Assembly (NCBI GenBank): GCA_034933305.1
Contig: JAYFNU010000005.1
Coordinates: 1 to 15,513, forward strand
Source: JAYFNU01 sp034933305
GTDB lineage: Bacteria; Bacillota; Clostridia; Oscillospirales; Ruminococcaceae
Length of the DNA stretch: 15,513 bases
Direction: 5' to 3'
Within the stretch, counting starts at the first letter, position 1. Each line of letters begins with the position of its first letter. Below, one piece after another: positions 1 through 6,772 of the stretch. Under the pieces are notes generated by a model, which was not told the DNA's origin, searched no databases, and worked only from the letters and a program-made list of their open reading frames with translations. The position numbers and the translations under genes are program-made.

Positions 1-235
1 CTTAATAAGTTTGTATATCAACGACTACTCGAGCTCTCGCTCTTTCACCGTTAATACCTCTCTCAGATACAATCGCTTGCATCCAAAATTACCCGCCGCC
101 CCTTGCAGGGCAGCTATTTTTTTATTCCGTCCCCAGGCCCTTCCGAGCCCGAAAACCAGAATTGATAGGGTCCTTCTTTCGCTATATTGTTTAATTTTCA
201 AGGTCCTTTTTGCGCTCCATTTTTTTGAGGCGCGA
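1..235 (-). ncRNA. 5' leader of a probable rRNA operon, gene body off the left edge
   Basis: This is the stretch transcribed leftwards from the strong promoter at 241-269. It shows no credible gene on either strand. On the minus strand it starts with a boxA-like element and continues without a plausible ribosome binding site and start pair, which fits an rRNA leader better than an mRNA. A GC-rich inverted repeat near 101-121 could fold in the leader. The 16S gene itself is not in the window, so the assignment rests on the promoter plus the boxA-like sequence and is an inference. A tRNA cluster or other stable RNA is the alternative. Confidence 0.5.
187..206 (-). promoter_or_regulatory. boxA-like antitermination element
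   Basis: On the minus strand the sequence reads GGACCTTGAAAATTAAACAA. This resembles the TTTGAAAACT-type boxA found in rRNA leaders and 16S-23S spacers of Firmicutes, where Nus factors load to prevent early termination. It lies about 30 bases downstream of the predicted start site, the expected place for an rRNA leader boxA. The match is from memory of the motif family and not from an alignment. Confidence 0.5.
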
Positions 236-240
236 GATAT

Positions 241-269
241 ATTATATCGAGCCGTCAAGCATAAGTCAA
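241..269 (-). promoter_or_regulatory. Strong housekeeping promoter firing leftwards
   Basis: Read on the minus strand: -35 TTGACT (264-269), a 17-base spacer, and -10 TATAAT (241-246). The -10 is perfect and the -35 has five of six consensus bases. Transcription would start near 233-235 and leave the window to the left. It lies downstream of the acyltransferase gene on the same strand, with no clear terminator between them. Confidence 0.8.
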
Positions 270-341
270 TACCTTTTTTCGGCGAATTTCAGGCATTTTC
301 CGTGAAAGTCACAACTGCGCCGTGCGGGTCGCCGATCCTGC

Positions 342-1499
342 TCACGGTATCAAATTCGCGGCATAAACCCAGACGGTTGCGGTGGTAAAGATAAGGCCGC
401 ATATCAGCATCGCCCAGCGCACAACGCGCTGATCGTTATCCAGCCTGTGCAGCAGCGGTGAAACCGCCCAGGACACAAGCAGAATCCCCACGGTGCGCAA
501 CGCGATAAGCGCAAGGCTTTCTGCCGGGCCCACAACCCACCCCGGCAGCAGTCCCGCCGCGGCCATGATGAGATAATTGAGCGGATCATGAAACAGATAT
601 ATGTACATACTGTTCTCGTCGAGACTGCGAAGCGCCCGGCACTCTGCGAGCCGCGGTATCGCGCTCAGCAGACAGGCGATCGCATACCACGCGAGAATAT
701 CGAGGAGCACCGGAAACACTGTGGCCGCTATATCCTGCATGGCAGCGAAATACCCGTTGTCCGCGCCGAGCAGCGGCACACGCAGAATTCTCCCTTTGAC
801 ATTCCATAGTCCATACGCAGCTACAGCGAGCACGGCGGCATACCAGTACTTTTGTATGGCCGCCGTCAGGCGCGGGCGCACATATTCAAACAGGTAGCCG
901 AGAAAGGTATACAGCAGCATAACCGCCGGAACGGTAAGCACAAACGCGACGGGCAGTTTGACACAGGCAAACAGGCAAACAAGAATGACCGCCGCACCGA
1001 GCGCCGGACGCCGGCGCATACAGTATCGCGCCAGCAGCCAGACAAAGACCGTGACGACAAACAAACGATACAAAAACCAGAGATAGCCCGAATACTCTGT
1101 CGTCAGAAAAATGTTGGTCGTTATGTAGGCAGCCGTGGGCAGATTGTATATCCCCGTCAAAACCTTGACCGGCAGAGAATACAGCAGCAGACAGCCGATA
1201 TAGGGAACCATCAGCCGCCGGAACCGTTTCGGGATGATCTCCTCAAAGCTTTTGTCCGCAGCGCCCGTATACTTGAGCAGCGCGCCCGCAAGAAAGAAAA
1301 ACAACGGCATGTGAAACTTGTAGATATAATCGGACAGCACTGCCAGCAGCGCGGCGGCGGTGCCTGTGTAGGCGATTGCCGTGCGCACGCCGAACCACTC
1401 TGTTGTAAAGTTGTTTGCCATCGCGTGTCCGAAAATGACGAACAAGGTCGCCAACACGCGCAGGATTGTGTACTCCGGGATTGTTTTTCCTTTTCGCAT
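342..1499 (-). CDS. Acyltransferase-3 family membrane protein
   Basis: The 385-residue protein looks like an acyltransferase-3 (OafA/NodX-type) integral membrane enzyme. These transfer acetyl or other acyl groups to extracytoplasmic sugars or lipids. The N-terminus carries the family's arginine and histidine, LRVLATLFVIFGHAM, with R14 and H25. The second signature, FHMPLFFFLAGALL, follows near residue 87. About ten hydrophobic segments cover the rest. The length is typical for the single-domain form without a C-terminal SGNH domain. The ATG start has only a weak AGGA-type ribosome binding site. The gene begins 26 bases after the YibE/F gene on the same strand, so the two are probably one transcript. 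The acceptor substrate cannot be read from the sequence. Confidence 0.85.
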   Translation of the reverse strand: MRKGKTIPEYTILRVLATLFVIFGHAMANNFTTEWFGVRTAIAYTGTAAALLAVLSDYIYKFHMPLFFFLAGALLKYTGAADKSFEEIIPKRFRRLMVPYIGCLLLYSLPVKVLTGIYNLPTAAYITTNIFLTTEYSGYLWFLYRLFVVTVFVWLLARYCMRRRPALGAAVILVCLFACVKLPVAFVLTVPAVMLLYTFLGYLFEYVRPRLTAAIQKYWYAAVLAVAAYGLWNVKGRILRVPLLGADNGYFAAMQDIAATVFPVLLDILAWYAIACLLSAIPRLAECRALRSLDENSMYIYLFHDPLNYLIMAAAGLLPGWVVGPAESLALIALRTVGILLVSWAVSPLLHRLDNDQRVVRWAMLICGLIFTTATVWVYAANLIP

Positions 1500-1525
1500 C
1501 GTCTGTATCCTATTCTCTCTTCTTT

Positions 1526-2698
1526 TTAATGCCGCTTTCTGCGCCGGCCCGTGCCGCCGCTGAACATGGCGGCGGAGACGAACGCCGTCGCGGGGATGGT
1601 GAACAGAATGGTGAAGCAGCCGACGAGCATCTGCAGCAGCTCGATGATGACGGCCTCGCGGTTGAGCATCTCGAGGACGGAGGGCTGGTAGGCGACGAGC
1701 AGCAGCACGATGGACAGCGAGCCGCCGATATACGCGAGCACGAGGGTGCTGATCTGTGTGCCCATGATGTCCCAGCCGAGATTGAGTCCCGACTTGAACA
1801 GGTCGCCGAAATACTTCTTCTCCGACAGCGCTTTCATCTCATAGATGGCGGAGGAGATGGACATCGACACGTCGAGGCAGGCGCCCAGCGCGCCGATGAG
1901 CACCGCGGCGAACACGATGGCGCGCAGATCGATCGAGCCCTCCTTCAGGATAAAGGCCACGGCCATCGTCTCGTCGTCGACGGCGCCGGTGATGCGCATA
2001 TAGTTGTTGAGGAACGCCGCGAGCAGTCCCGCGAGCGCGACGCCGCCCACGCAGCCGATTGCCGACGCGACGCTTTTCCGGTTGAAGCCGCCGATGAAGA
2101 AGGGCGTGATGAGGATCGTGTACGCGCAGATGAGCACGGCGCTGCCGTAGACGTTGTAGCCCGACAGGATCGACGGGATGAAGACGAGGAAGATGGACAT
2201 CACCGACAGCAGCAGCGCCGCGACCGTCGCGATGCCCTTGAGCCGCGCAAAAATGATGAGCAGCACAAAGAAGATCGCGGCGGCCACGACGATGACCTGG
2301 ATGCGCACGAGCTCGCCCGCGTAATAGCTGTCGCTCGTCTCGGGCGTCAGATGCACGAGCACCCAGTCGCCCTCCCGCACGGGCGTCGGGATGCGGTTGG
2401 TCAGGTCGTCGTAGGTCTGGTAGACGGCGAGCGTGTCGCCCCGGCGCGCGCCGAACAGGATGGTCGCCGTGAATTTGATCTTCGTCTCCGTCGTCGAGAA
2501 GGTATCGCTGATCTTCGTCTTCGTCTCGGTGTGATCGAGAATGAGATCGACATGCGCGACGTAGGTCTCCGTCGAGCCCCCGGCCTGGCCGGTGAACATG
2601 ATGGCGTTCTTCGTCGCGATGCGGTTGCCGAAGAACAGGAACACGACCGAAAAAACGGTCAGAAGCATATAGAGCAGTGCGTTCTTTTTCTTATCCAT
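1526..2698 (-). CDS. YibE/F family membrane protein
   Basis: The 390-residue protein matches the YibE/F family (PF07907) in layout. It has one N-terminal membrane segment (about 7-24), an extracytoplasmic domain of about 100 residues that includes VREGDWVLV, then about seven membrane segments from residue 125. The family-like segment GALGACLDVSMSISSA is present, and the tail is basic (GRRRKRH). The biochemical role of the family is not established; a transport role has been suggested. I chose the ATG at 2696-2698 because a GGGAGA ribosome binding site lies 5-6 bases upstream. The frame is open 12 codons further, but that start lacks a comparable site. A GCGGC/GCCGC hairpin lies just upstream of the binding site. 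It is first in a probable two-gene unit with the acyltransferase. Confidence 0.85.
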   Translation of the reverse strand: MDKKKNALLYMLLTVFSVVFLFFGNRIATKNAIMFTGQAGGSTETYVAHVDLILDHTETKTKISDTFSTTETKIKFTATILFGARRGDTLAVYQTYDDLTNRIPTPVREGDWVLVHLTPETSDSYYAGELVRIQVIVVAAAIFFVLLIIFARLKGIATVAALLLSVMSIFLVFIPSILSGYNVYGSAVLICAYTILITPFFIGGFNRKSVASAIGCVGGVALAGLLAAFLNNYMRITGAVDDETMAVAFILKEGSIDLRAIVFAAVLIGALGACLDVSMSISSAIYEMKALSEKKYFGDLFKSGLNLGWDIMGTQISTLVLAYIGGSLSIVLLLVAYQPSVLEMLNREAVIIELLQMLVGCFTILFTIPATAFVSAAMFSGGTGRRRKRH

Positions 2699-2736
2699 TG
2701 TCTCTCCCGCGGCATCAGGGCCGCTCCGATTCACAA

Positions 2737-2765
2737 ACTATAGCACAGCGGCCCGCCAAATACAA
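2737..2765 (-). promoter_or_regulatory. Promoter for the YibE/F-acyltransferase unit
   Basis: Minus strand: -35 TTGTAT (2760-2765), 17-base spacer, -10 TATAGT (2737-2742). The -10 is strong and the -35 moderate. It lies about 40 bases upstream of the YibE/F start. Confidence 0.6.
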
Positions 2766-2772
2766 ACACGAA

Positions 2773-2802
2773 ATAAAGGAGAGGCCAGCGCCCCTCCTTT
2801 AT
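2773..2802 (-). terminator. Intrinsic terminator, probably bidirectional
   Basis: A perfect 9-base stem, ATAAAGGAG/CTCCTTTAT, continues after one mismatch into GGC/GCC around a CAGC loop. T-rich sequence follows on both strands (TTTATTT on minus). It lies downstream of the zinc-ribbon gene, which it should terminate, and just upstream of the YibE/F promoter, which it insulates. Confidence 0.8.
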
Positions 2803-2830
2803 CTTTATTATGTATTTATATTATATACCT

Positions 2831-2871
2831 AAACAAACAAAGCCGAACAAACAAAGCCGACAAGCAAAGCC
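2831..2871. repeat. Short tandem repeat, three units of 13-14 bases
   Basis: Three adjacent units read AAACAAACAAAGCC (2831-2844), GAACAAACAAAGCC (2845-2858) and GACAAGCAAAGCC (2859-2871). They lie in the AT-rich gap between the zinc-ribbon gene and its terminator, so they would be in the 3' untranslated part of that transcript. No function is evident. Confidence 0.8.
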
Positions 2872-2932
2872 CGAGACCCGGATGCGGCGGGGAGCCCCGG
2901 GCGCGGCGCGCAGCGGAACAAATGTTCGCGTC

Positions 2933-3463
2933 TTACGCCGCCGTCGTGTTTCCCCACAGGTCGACGATGCTCTGCAGGCCGATGCCGCTGAGGAAGCCGG
3001 AATACTTGGTGACGATGCCGCCGAACATGACGTCGCCGAAGAAGAAGCAGGCGACGGCGAACAGCGCGACGAGCAGGAGGAAGATCAGCGTCCCGCGCGC
3101 AAAATTGCGGCGGTTGATCTTTTTGGAATTTTTCCGGGCCCAGACGAACAGCAGGATGAGGTTGAGCACCGGGATGAGCAGCAGGATATCCATGAGCAGG
3201 AAGCCGAACGTCGACACCGGCGCGTAGCGGCTGCGGGCGGGCGGCGCGGCGTCTTCGGGGGCTTTCTTCTCGGGCGCCGCGGTCTCCTGCAGCGCGGGCT
3301 TCATCTGCGGGCGTTCGGCCACAGCGATCTTGGCTTCGGCGGCGTCCGCCGGCGCGGGATCCTCAGCGGGCTTCGCGCCCGGGACGGGCTCGCCGCATTT
3401 CGGGCACGCCGTGTCGCCGTCGTTTACGGCCTCGCCGCAGTTGGTGCAGTATTTCTGAGCCAT
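2933..3463 (-). CDS. Zinc-ribbon membrane protein, function unknown
   Basis: The protein has 176 residues. It opens with a zinc ribbon: MAQKYCTNCG supplies a CxxC pair at residues 6 and 9, and CPKCG a second pair about 10 residues later. A low-complexity Ala/Pro/Glu linker of about 70 residues follows, then two hydrophobic segments (FGFLLMDILLLIPVLNLILL and GTLIFLLLVALFAVACFFF) separated by a basic stretch (ARKNSKKINRRN). This architecture is common among uncharacterised Firmicutes proteins, where the ribbon is usually cytoplasmic. The ATG at 3461-3463 has a GGGGAGG ribbon-type ribosome binding site 8 bases upstream. The frame stays open 20 codons further upstream, but that stretch overlaps the promoter -35, so I reject the longer start. 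It is a single-gene unit with its own promoter and terminator. Confidence 0.85.
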   Translation of the reverse strand: MAQKYCTNCGEAVNDGDTACPKCGEPVPGAKPAEDPAPADAAEAKIAVAERPQMKPALQETAAPEKKAPEDAAPPARSRYAPVSTFGFLLMDILLLIPVLNLILLFVWARKNSKKINRRNFARGTLIFLLLVALFAVACFFFGDVMFGGIVTKYSGFLSGIGLQSIVDLWGNTTAA

Positions 3464-3494
3464 GTCATGATCCTCCCCGTAATTTCTTTCCTTT

Positions 3495-3523
3495 ATTTTA
3501 CACGCGATGCCTTTGCGCGTCAA
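3495..3523 (-). promoter_or_regulatory. Promoter for the zinc-ribbon gene
   Basis: Minus strand: -35 TTGACG (3518-3523), 17-base spacer, -10 TAAAAT (3495-3500), five of six consensus bases in each box. It is divergent from the plus-strand promoter at 3547. Confidence 0.75.
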
Positions 3524-3546
3524 TCAATAGAATGCGGGAGTCCGCG

Positions 3547-3575
3547 GTGACAAACGGTGTTTTTTATGCTACCAT
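3547..3575 (+). promoter_or_regulatory. Candidate promoter for the ATC-hydrolase unit
   Basis: -35 GTGACA (3547-3552), 17-base spacer with a T-run, -10 TACCAT (3570-3575). The -10 is only fair (four of six). It lies 33 bases before the start codon. Confidence 0.5.
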
Positions 3576-3608
3576 AGGAAAAAGACAAACGACAGGGAGG
3601 ATATCGGC

Positions 3609-4106
3609 ATGAGCAGGATCACCAACGAACCGAAGCACAAGGGCGCGCTGCTGCAGGCGGTGCGCGCGCAGCTCGAACACCGCGCGTTCTGGCTGTATCT
3701 GCTGTGCGACGAGGCAAAGAAGCGCGGGCTCGATCCGCTCGACTTCGGGTCGGACGCCGTGCGCCGCTGCGGCCTGTCACAGGGCGCGGAGCTCGTCAGA
3801 AAGGGCGGGACCGACAGCCTGCGCGGACTGCGCAAAACGCTGTTCACGAAGCCGGCGCAGCTCGTGTTCGAGATGGATGTGCTCGAGTCGACAGACGACC
3901 GCCTGTCCATCGACTTCCACTACTGCCCGCTCGTCAAATCGTGGCAGAAGGCCGGCTGCACCGACGCCGAGATCGCCGACTTGTGCGACATCGCGATGTG
4001 CGGCGACCACGCCATCGGCGATACCTACGGCAGCCTGCTGTCGCTGCCGACGTGCATCGCCAAGGGCGACGCCGTCTGCTCGCTGCGCTACGAAAAGAAA
4101 AAATAA
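3609..4106 (+). CDS. L-2-amino-thiazoline-4-carboxylic acid hydrolase family protein
   Basis: The 165-residue protein resembles the ATC-hydrolase family (PF14196), named for an enzyme that opens a thiazoline ring in the conversion of ATC to cysteine. The family features seen are SIDFHYCPLVKSW with C106, and the C-terminal LCDIAMCGDHAIG with C126, D127, C131, D133 and H134. The length is close to that of small family members. Most relatives in Clostridia are uncharacterised, so the substrate should not be assumed. The ATG has a GGGAGG ribosome binding site 8 bases upstream. The phospholipase-like gene follows after 31 bases, separated only by a short hairpin without a T-run, so the two are probably co-transcribed. 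Confidence 0.75.
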   Translation: MSRITNEPKHKGALLQAVRAQLEHRAFWLYLLCDEAKKRGLDPLDFGSDAVRRCGLSQGAELVRKGGTDSLRGLRKTLFTKPAQLVFEMDVLESTDDRLSIDFHYCPLVKSWQKAGCTDAEIADLCDIAMCGDHAIGDTYGSLLSLPTCIAKGDAVCSLRYEKKK

Positions 4107-4137
4107 GCCGGCTTCCGGCATCATTACAGGAAGTTGT

Positions 4138-4944
4138 ATGCCCGACTATCTTTCGCATTCCCTCTTTGCCGACGCGCTGCTGTCGGCGGATTTTCCGCTG
4201 CGCGACGTCTGCGCGCGGCACGCTGCGCTCTTCCGGTTCGGCTCGCAGGGGCCCGATCTCTTTTACTACTGCGCGGTCATCCGCCCGCGCGGCGGATACG
4301 CGGCGCTCGCCGACGGCATCCACGACGCGGGCAGCGATCTCCCCGTCCTTGCCCTTTTGCGCGAAGCGCGGCGGGACGGGGCCTCCGACGCCGCGCTCGC
4401 CTATCTGCTGGGCTTCCTTGCGCATCTGCACCTCGACGGGGCCGCGCACCCCTTCATCTGTGAAAAGGCGAAGTCCATCGCCGCGCAGCGCGGCGTGAGC
4501 GAAGGCTGCGCGCACGTCCAGTTCGAAAGCACCATCGAAGCGCGCGAGCTGTTCGAGACGCGGGGCATCGCGCCGCAGCGCTTTCGCGTGCGGGCGGATC
4601 TGCCGCAGGACGCCGGGGAGCGCCGGCTCACGGCGTCGCTGTGCTGCGGGCTTTGCAGCGCGTGGGGCCTGCCCGCCCCGCGGGAGGACCGCCTCGCCGC
4701 GGACATCGCGCTGCTGCCGGCGCTGTTCGCCGTGCTGTTCGACAAATGCGGCGCCGCGCGCGCCGTGCTCGACGCGAAATACGCCCTCACCGGCCGCGAC
4801 TTCGCCGCGCGCTGGCATATCAAGCGCCCCTTCCGGCCCGAGACGGCCGCGGACGTGCTGTCGGACGACGCGTACGCCCGTTACCGCGCGCTCGAGCAGG
4901 CGGGAAAAGAGAGCTGGCTCGCTGCGGCGCGCACGCTCGTCTGA
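4138..4944 (+). CDS. Zinc-dependent phospholipase C family protein
   Basis: The 268-residue protein matches the zinc-dependent phospholipase C/S1-P1-like fold (PF00882) in its metal-binding layout. Visible candidates are H7 in MPDYLSHSLFA, GSQGPDLFYY (35-44) with D40, H62/D63 in GIHDAG, the triad-like LAHLHLDGAAHP with H96, D100 and H104, and H126/E130 in CAHVQFE. There is no signal peptide, so the protein is predicted cytoplasmic, unlike secreted clostridial alpha-toxins. It belongs to the large set of uncharacterised intracellular homologues, and lipid hydrolysis is not proven. The ATG has AGGAAG five bases upstream. No terminator lies between its stop and the next promoter. Confidence 0.8.
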   Translation: MPDYLSHSLFADALLSADFPLRDVCARHAALFRFGSQGPDLFYYCAVIRPRGGYAALADGIHDAGSDLPVLALLREARRDGASDAALAYLLGFLAHLHLDGAAHPFICEKAKSIAAQRGVSEGCAHVQFESTIEARELFETRGIAPQRFRVRADLPQDAGERRLTASLCCGLCSAWGLPAPREDRLAADIALLPALFAVLFDKCGAARAVLDAKYALTGRDFAARWHIKRPFRPETAADVLSDDAYARYRALEQAGKESWLAAARTLV

Positions 4945-4951
4945 CGCGCTC

Positions 4952-4980
4952 TTGACGCGCAGGCGCGCCTGTGCTATAGT
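4952..4980 (+). promoter_or_regulatory. Promoter of the MATE exporter gene
   Basis: -35 TTGACG (4952-4957), 17-base spacer, -10 TATAGT (4975-4980), five of six consensus bases in each box. The start site should be near 4986-4988, giving a leader of about 140 bases before the MATE start codon. Confidence 0.8.
4957..4974. promoter_or_regulatory. Palindrome in the promoter spacer, candidate operator
   Basis: The sequence GCGCAGGCGCGCCTGTGC fills the gap between the -35 and -10 boxes. Its inner 12 bases (4960-4971) are a perfect palindrome and the full 18 have a single mismatched pair. A dimeric repressor bound here would block polymerase, a common arrangement for exporter genes under TetR, MarR or MerR control. 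No regulator gene is adjacent, and GC-rich DNA forms such palindromes more easily, so this is an inference. Confidence 0.45.
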
Positions 4981-4986
4981 GAGGCC

Positions 4987-5127
4987 GCAACTGAATGATT
5001 ACTGCGTCTTGGCAGTCGGTGGGGGCGGGATCGCTTTGCGCTCGGCAAAGCGGGAAAGCCCCATGCGCTTTATGCGCCCGGCTGTCATTTTTGTTGCCTC
5101 ATCTTATCATCAGGAGGCATGTGTATT
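4987..5127 (+). ncRNA. Structured leader of the MATE mRNA
   Basis: The leader contains nested complementarity. ACTGC/GCAGT forms a small hairpin near 5001-5016. GGGGC (5022-5026) pairs with GCCCC (5058-5062), enclosing a purine-rich internal loop (GGGAT and GGAAA) and an inner 8-base perfect stem, CGCTTTGC (5032-5039) with GCAAAGCG (5045-5052). A repeated ATGCGC element (5063-5068 and 5072-5077) follows. GGCAG (5011-5015) can also pair with CTGTC (5082-5086), just before a short T-run. I compared it by eye with the riboswitch cores I remember (FMN, TPP, cobalamin, fluoride, guanidine-I, purine, ZTP, c-di-GMP) and found no match. It could be a regulatory RNA or simply a stable leader. Confidence 0.45.
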
Positions 5128-6531
5128 ATGTCGGAATCCGGTGACCGTATGCTCGGCGGCGATCCGCGCCGCACGCTGCTCGCGTTCTGCCTGCCCATTT
5201 TCGCGGGCAATATGCTGCAGCAGCTTTACAGTATGGTCGACTCCGTCGTCGTCGGCAATTTTGTCAGCTCCGCGGCCCTCGCGGCCGTCGGCAACGCTTT
5301 CCCCGTGACCTACATGGTCATCTGCGTCTCGTTCGGCCTGTCGAACGGCGCGTCCATCCTCATCGGCCAGTACACCGGCTCCGGGCGCGCCCGCGATCTG
5401 CGCGCGCTCATCCGCACGTCCGTCGTCTACTCGGGGCTCGTGGCGGTCGTGCTCGCAGCCGTCTGTCTCGCCGCGTCGCGGCCCATCGTGGGCCTGCTCG
5501 ACACGCCGCCCGAGGCCTTCGGGGATTCCCTGCTGTATATCCGCGTCTATTTCTTCGGGCTCGTGTTCACCTTCTGCTTCAACATGATCTCGGCCGTCTT
5601 CCGGGCGCTGGGCGATTCGCGCACGCCGCTGCTGTTCCTCGCGGTGTCGTCGCTGCTCAATATCGCGCTCGATCTCTACTTCGTGCTGGGCCTGCATCTC
5701 GCGGTCTTCGGCGTCGCGCTCGCCACGGTCATCGCGCAGGGCGCGGCCTTCGCGCTGCAGCTTCTGCTGCTGCGCAGGCGCATGGCGTCGCTCCCGCAGG
5801 GGGAGCCGGCGCCTTCCCGCCGGCTGCTCGACGCCGACGCGCTGCGGCAGCTGACGGGCCTCGCGCTGCCGACGACGGCCCAGGAGCTGCTCATCTCCCT
5901 CAACATCTTCGTGACGCAGCGGTTCGTCAACCACTTCGGCGCCGACGTCATGGCGGCGTTCACCGTCGTGGGCAAGATCGGCGACCTCGGCATGATGCCG
6001 ATGATTAGCATGGGCATCGCGCTCACCGTCTTTTCCGCCCAGAACGTCGGCGCCGGCCGCACCGACCGGGCGGCGGCGGGCTTCCGCGCGGGCCTGCGGT
6101 TCAATCTCATCGTCGCCGCGCTGCTCGCGGCGGTGTCGCTGCTGTTCGGGCGTCCGCTCATGGAGCTCTTCCTCGGCGCCAACGGCTCCGCGGCCACCTA
6201 TGCCGCCGGGCGCGTCTGCCTGCTTTTTACGATCGGAAACTTTTTCGCGATGGCCTTCGCCTTCGCGTCGGAGGGGCTCATCAAGGGCGCCGGCGACGTG
6301 CAGATCTATTTTTACATCGCCGTCTGCGCCGCCGCGATGAAGATCGTTTTCGCGCTGCTGCTGATGGAGCCCATGGGCAGCACCGGGGTGTGGCTCGCCA
6401 TCCTGCTGAGCTGGTCGAGCGAGGCGGTCCTCGGCTTTGCGCGCTACCTTTCGGGCCGCTGGAAAAACAAGGCCCTGCGCTTCGGGGGCGACGGGGACGT
6501 CTCCCCCGCGCCCGCGGAAAAACAGAACTGA
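5128..6531 (+). CDS. MATE family multidrug/metabolite exporter
   Basis: The 467-residue protein has the size and two-half layout of MATE-family Na+- or H+-coupled exporters. About twelve membrane segments are visible. The N-terminal signature PIFAGNMLQQLYSMVDSVVV and ALAAVGNAFPV are typical of the DinF/NorM-like branch common in Clostridia. The second half begins near TGLALPTTAQELLISLNIFV and contains AFTVVGKIGDLGMMPMISMG. The substrate cannot be predicted. I chose the ATG at 5128 because AGGAGG (5112-5117) lies 10 bases upstream; the in-frame ATG at 5119 is only one base from that site and too close. It has its own promoter and structured leader and ends at a strong terminator, so it is a single-gene unit. 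Confidence 0.92.
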   Translation: MSESGDRMLGGDPRRTLLAFCLPIFAGNMLQQLYSMVDSVVVGNFVSSAALAAVGNAFPVTYMVICVSFGLSNGASILIGQYTGSGRARDLRALIRTSVVYSGLVAVVLAAVCLAASRPIVGLLDTPPEAFGDSLLYIRVYFFGLVFTFCFNMISAVFRALGDSRTPLLFLAVSSLLNIALDLYFVLGLHLAVFGVALATVIAQGAAFALQLLLLRRRMASLPQGEPAPSRRLLDADALRQLTGLALPTTAQELLISLNIFVTQRFVNHFGADVMAAFTVVGKIGDLGMMPMISMGIALTVFSAQNVGAGRTDRAAAGFRAGLRFNLIVAALLAAVSLLFGRPLMELFLGANGSAATYAAGRVCLLFTIGNFFAMAFAFASEGLIKGAGDVQIYFYIAVCAAAMKIVFALLLMEPMGSTGVWLAILLSWSSEAVLGFARYLSGRWKNKALRFGGDGDVSPAPAEKQN

Positions 6532-6537
6532 CCCGCA

Positions 6538-6567
6538 GCGCCCGCCCTTCCGGCGGGCGCTTTTTTT
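6538..6567 (+). terminator. Intrinsic terminator after the MATE gene
   Basis: A 9-base perfect GC stem, GCGCCCGCC/GGCGGGCGC, with loop CTTCC is followed by seven Ts (6561-6567). It starts seven bases after the MATE stop codon. Confidence 0.95.
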
Positions 6568-6599
6568 GCGCGGCGGCCGCCCCGGGCGCGGGAAACTGC

Positions 6600-6628
6600 C
6601 GCTTTTCCGCCGCGCGGGGCGAAAAGCG
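6600..6628. repeat. Inverted repeat upstream of the parS-parA region
   Basis: CGCTTTTC (6600-6607) and GAAAAGCG (6621-6628) form an 8-base perfect inverted repeat that can extend inward through GCC/GGC. A -10-like TATACT lies downstream at 6657-6662, but I find no convincing -35 at the right distance. The stretch is probably the upstream control region of parA. Confidence 0.5.
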
Positions 6629-6690
6629 CTCCGGAATGTTTACTTTTGCCCGATTTTATACTATCATGGGAAGTACCGGCAGCGGGCGCG

Positions 6691-6706
6691 TGTTCCACGT
6701 GGAACA
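6691..6706. promoter_or_regulatory. parS site 1, ParB-binding centromere
   Basis: The 16-base perfect palindrome TGTTCCACGTGGAACA differs from the Bacillus parS consensus TGTTNCACGTGAAACA only by a symmetric or near-symmetric C/G position. ParB/Spo0J dimers load here and spread as CTP-dependent clamps. Its place in front of parA-parB supports the call. Confidence 0.93.
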
Positions 6707-6738
6707 TCGGGGAGGCGATTCCCCGCCCGCGCGGAAGA

Positions 6739-6754
6739 TGTTCCACGTGGAACA
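6739..6754. promoter_or_regulatory. parS site 2, ParB-binding centromere
   Basis: An identical 16-base copy of site 1, centred 48 bases downstream of it and ending 18 bases before the parA start. A small inverted repeat, CGGGGA/TCCCCG, lies between the two sites. ParB bound here would sit on the 5' region of its own operon, so autorepression is likely. Confidence 0.93.
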
Positions 6755-6772
6755 TGAAGTGAGGGGAAAGTT

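Noticed and set aside
25..258. Small minus-strand open frame of 77 codons in the leader at the left edge
   Set aside because: It begins within the promoter region and covers the boxA-like element; there is no ribosome site and no recognisable protein.
1466..2743. Long plus-strand open frame of about 425 codons
   Set aside because: It is antisense to the YibE/F gene, is dominated by Arg, Asp, Glu and His, and has no ribosome site. The minus-strand product is a recognisable membrane protein.
6444..6755. Minus-strand frame reading MFHVEH
   Set aside because: The peptide is only the translation of the parS palindrome, a common false gene call.
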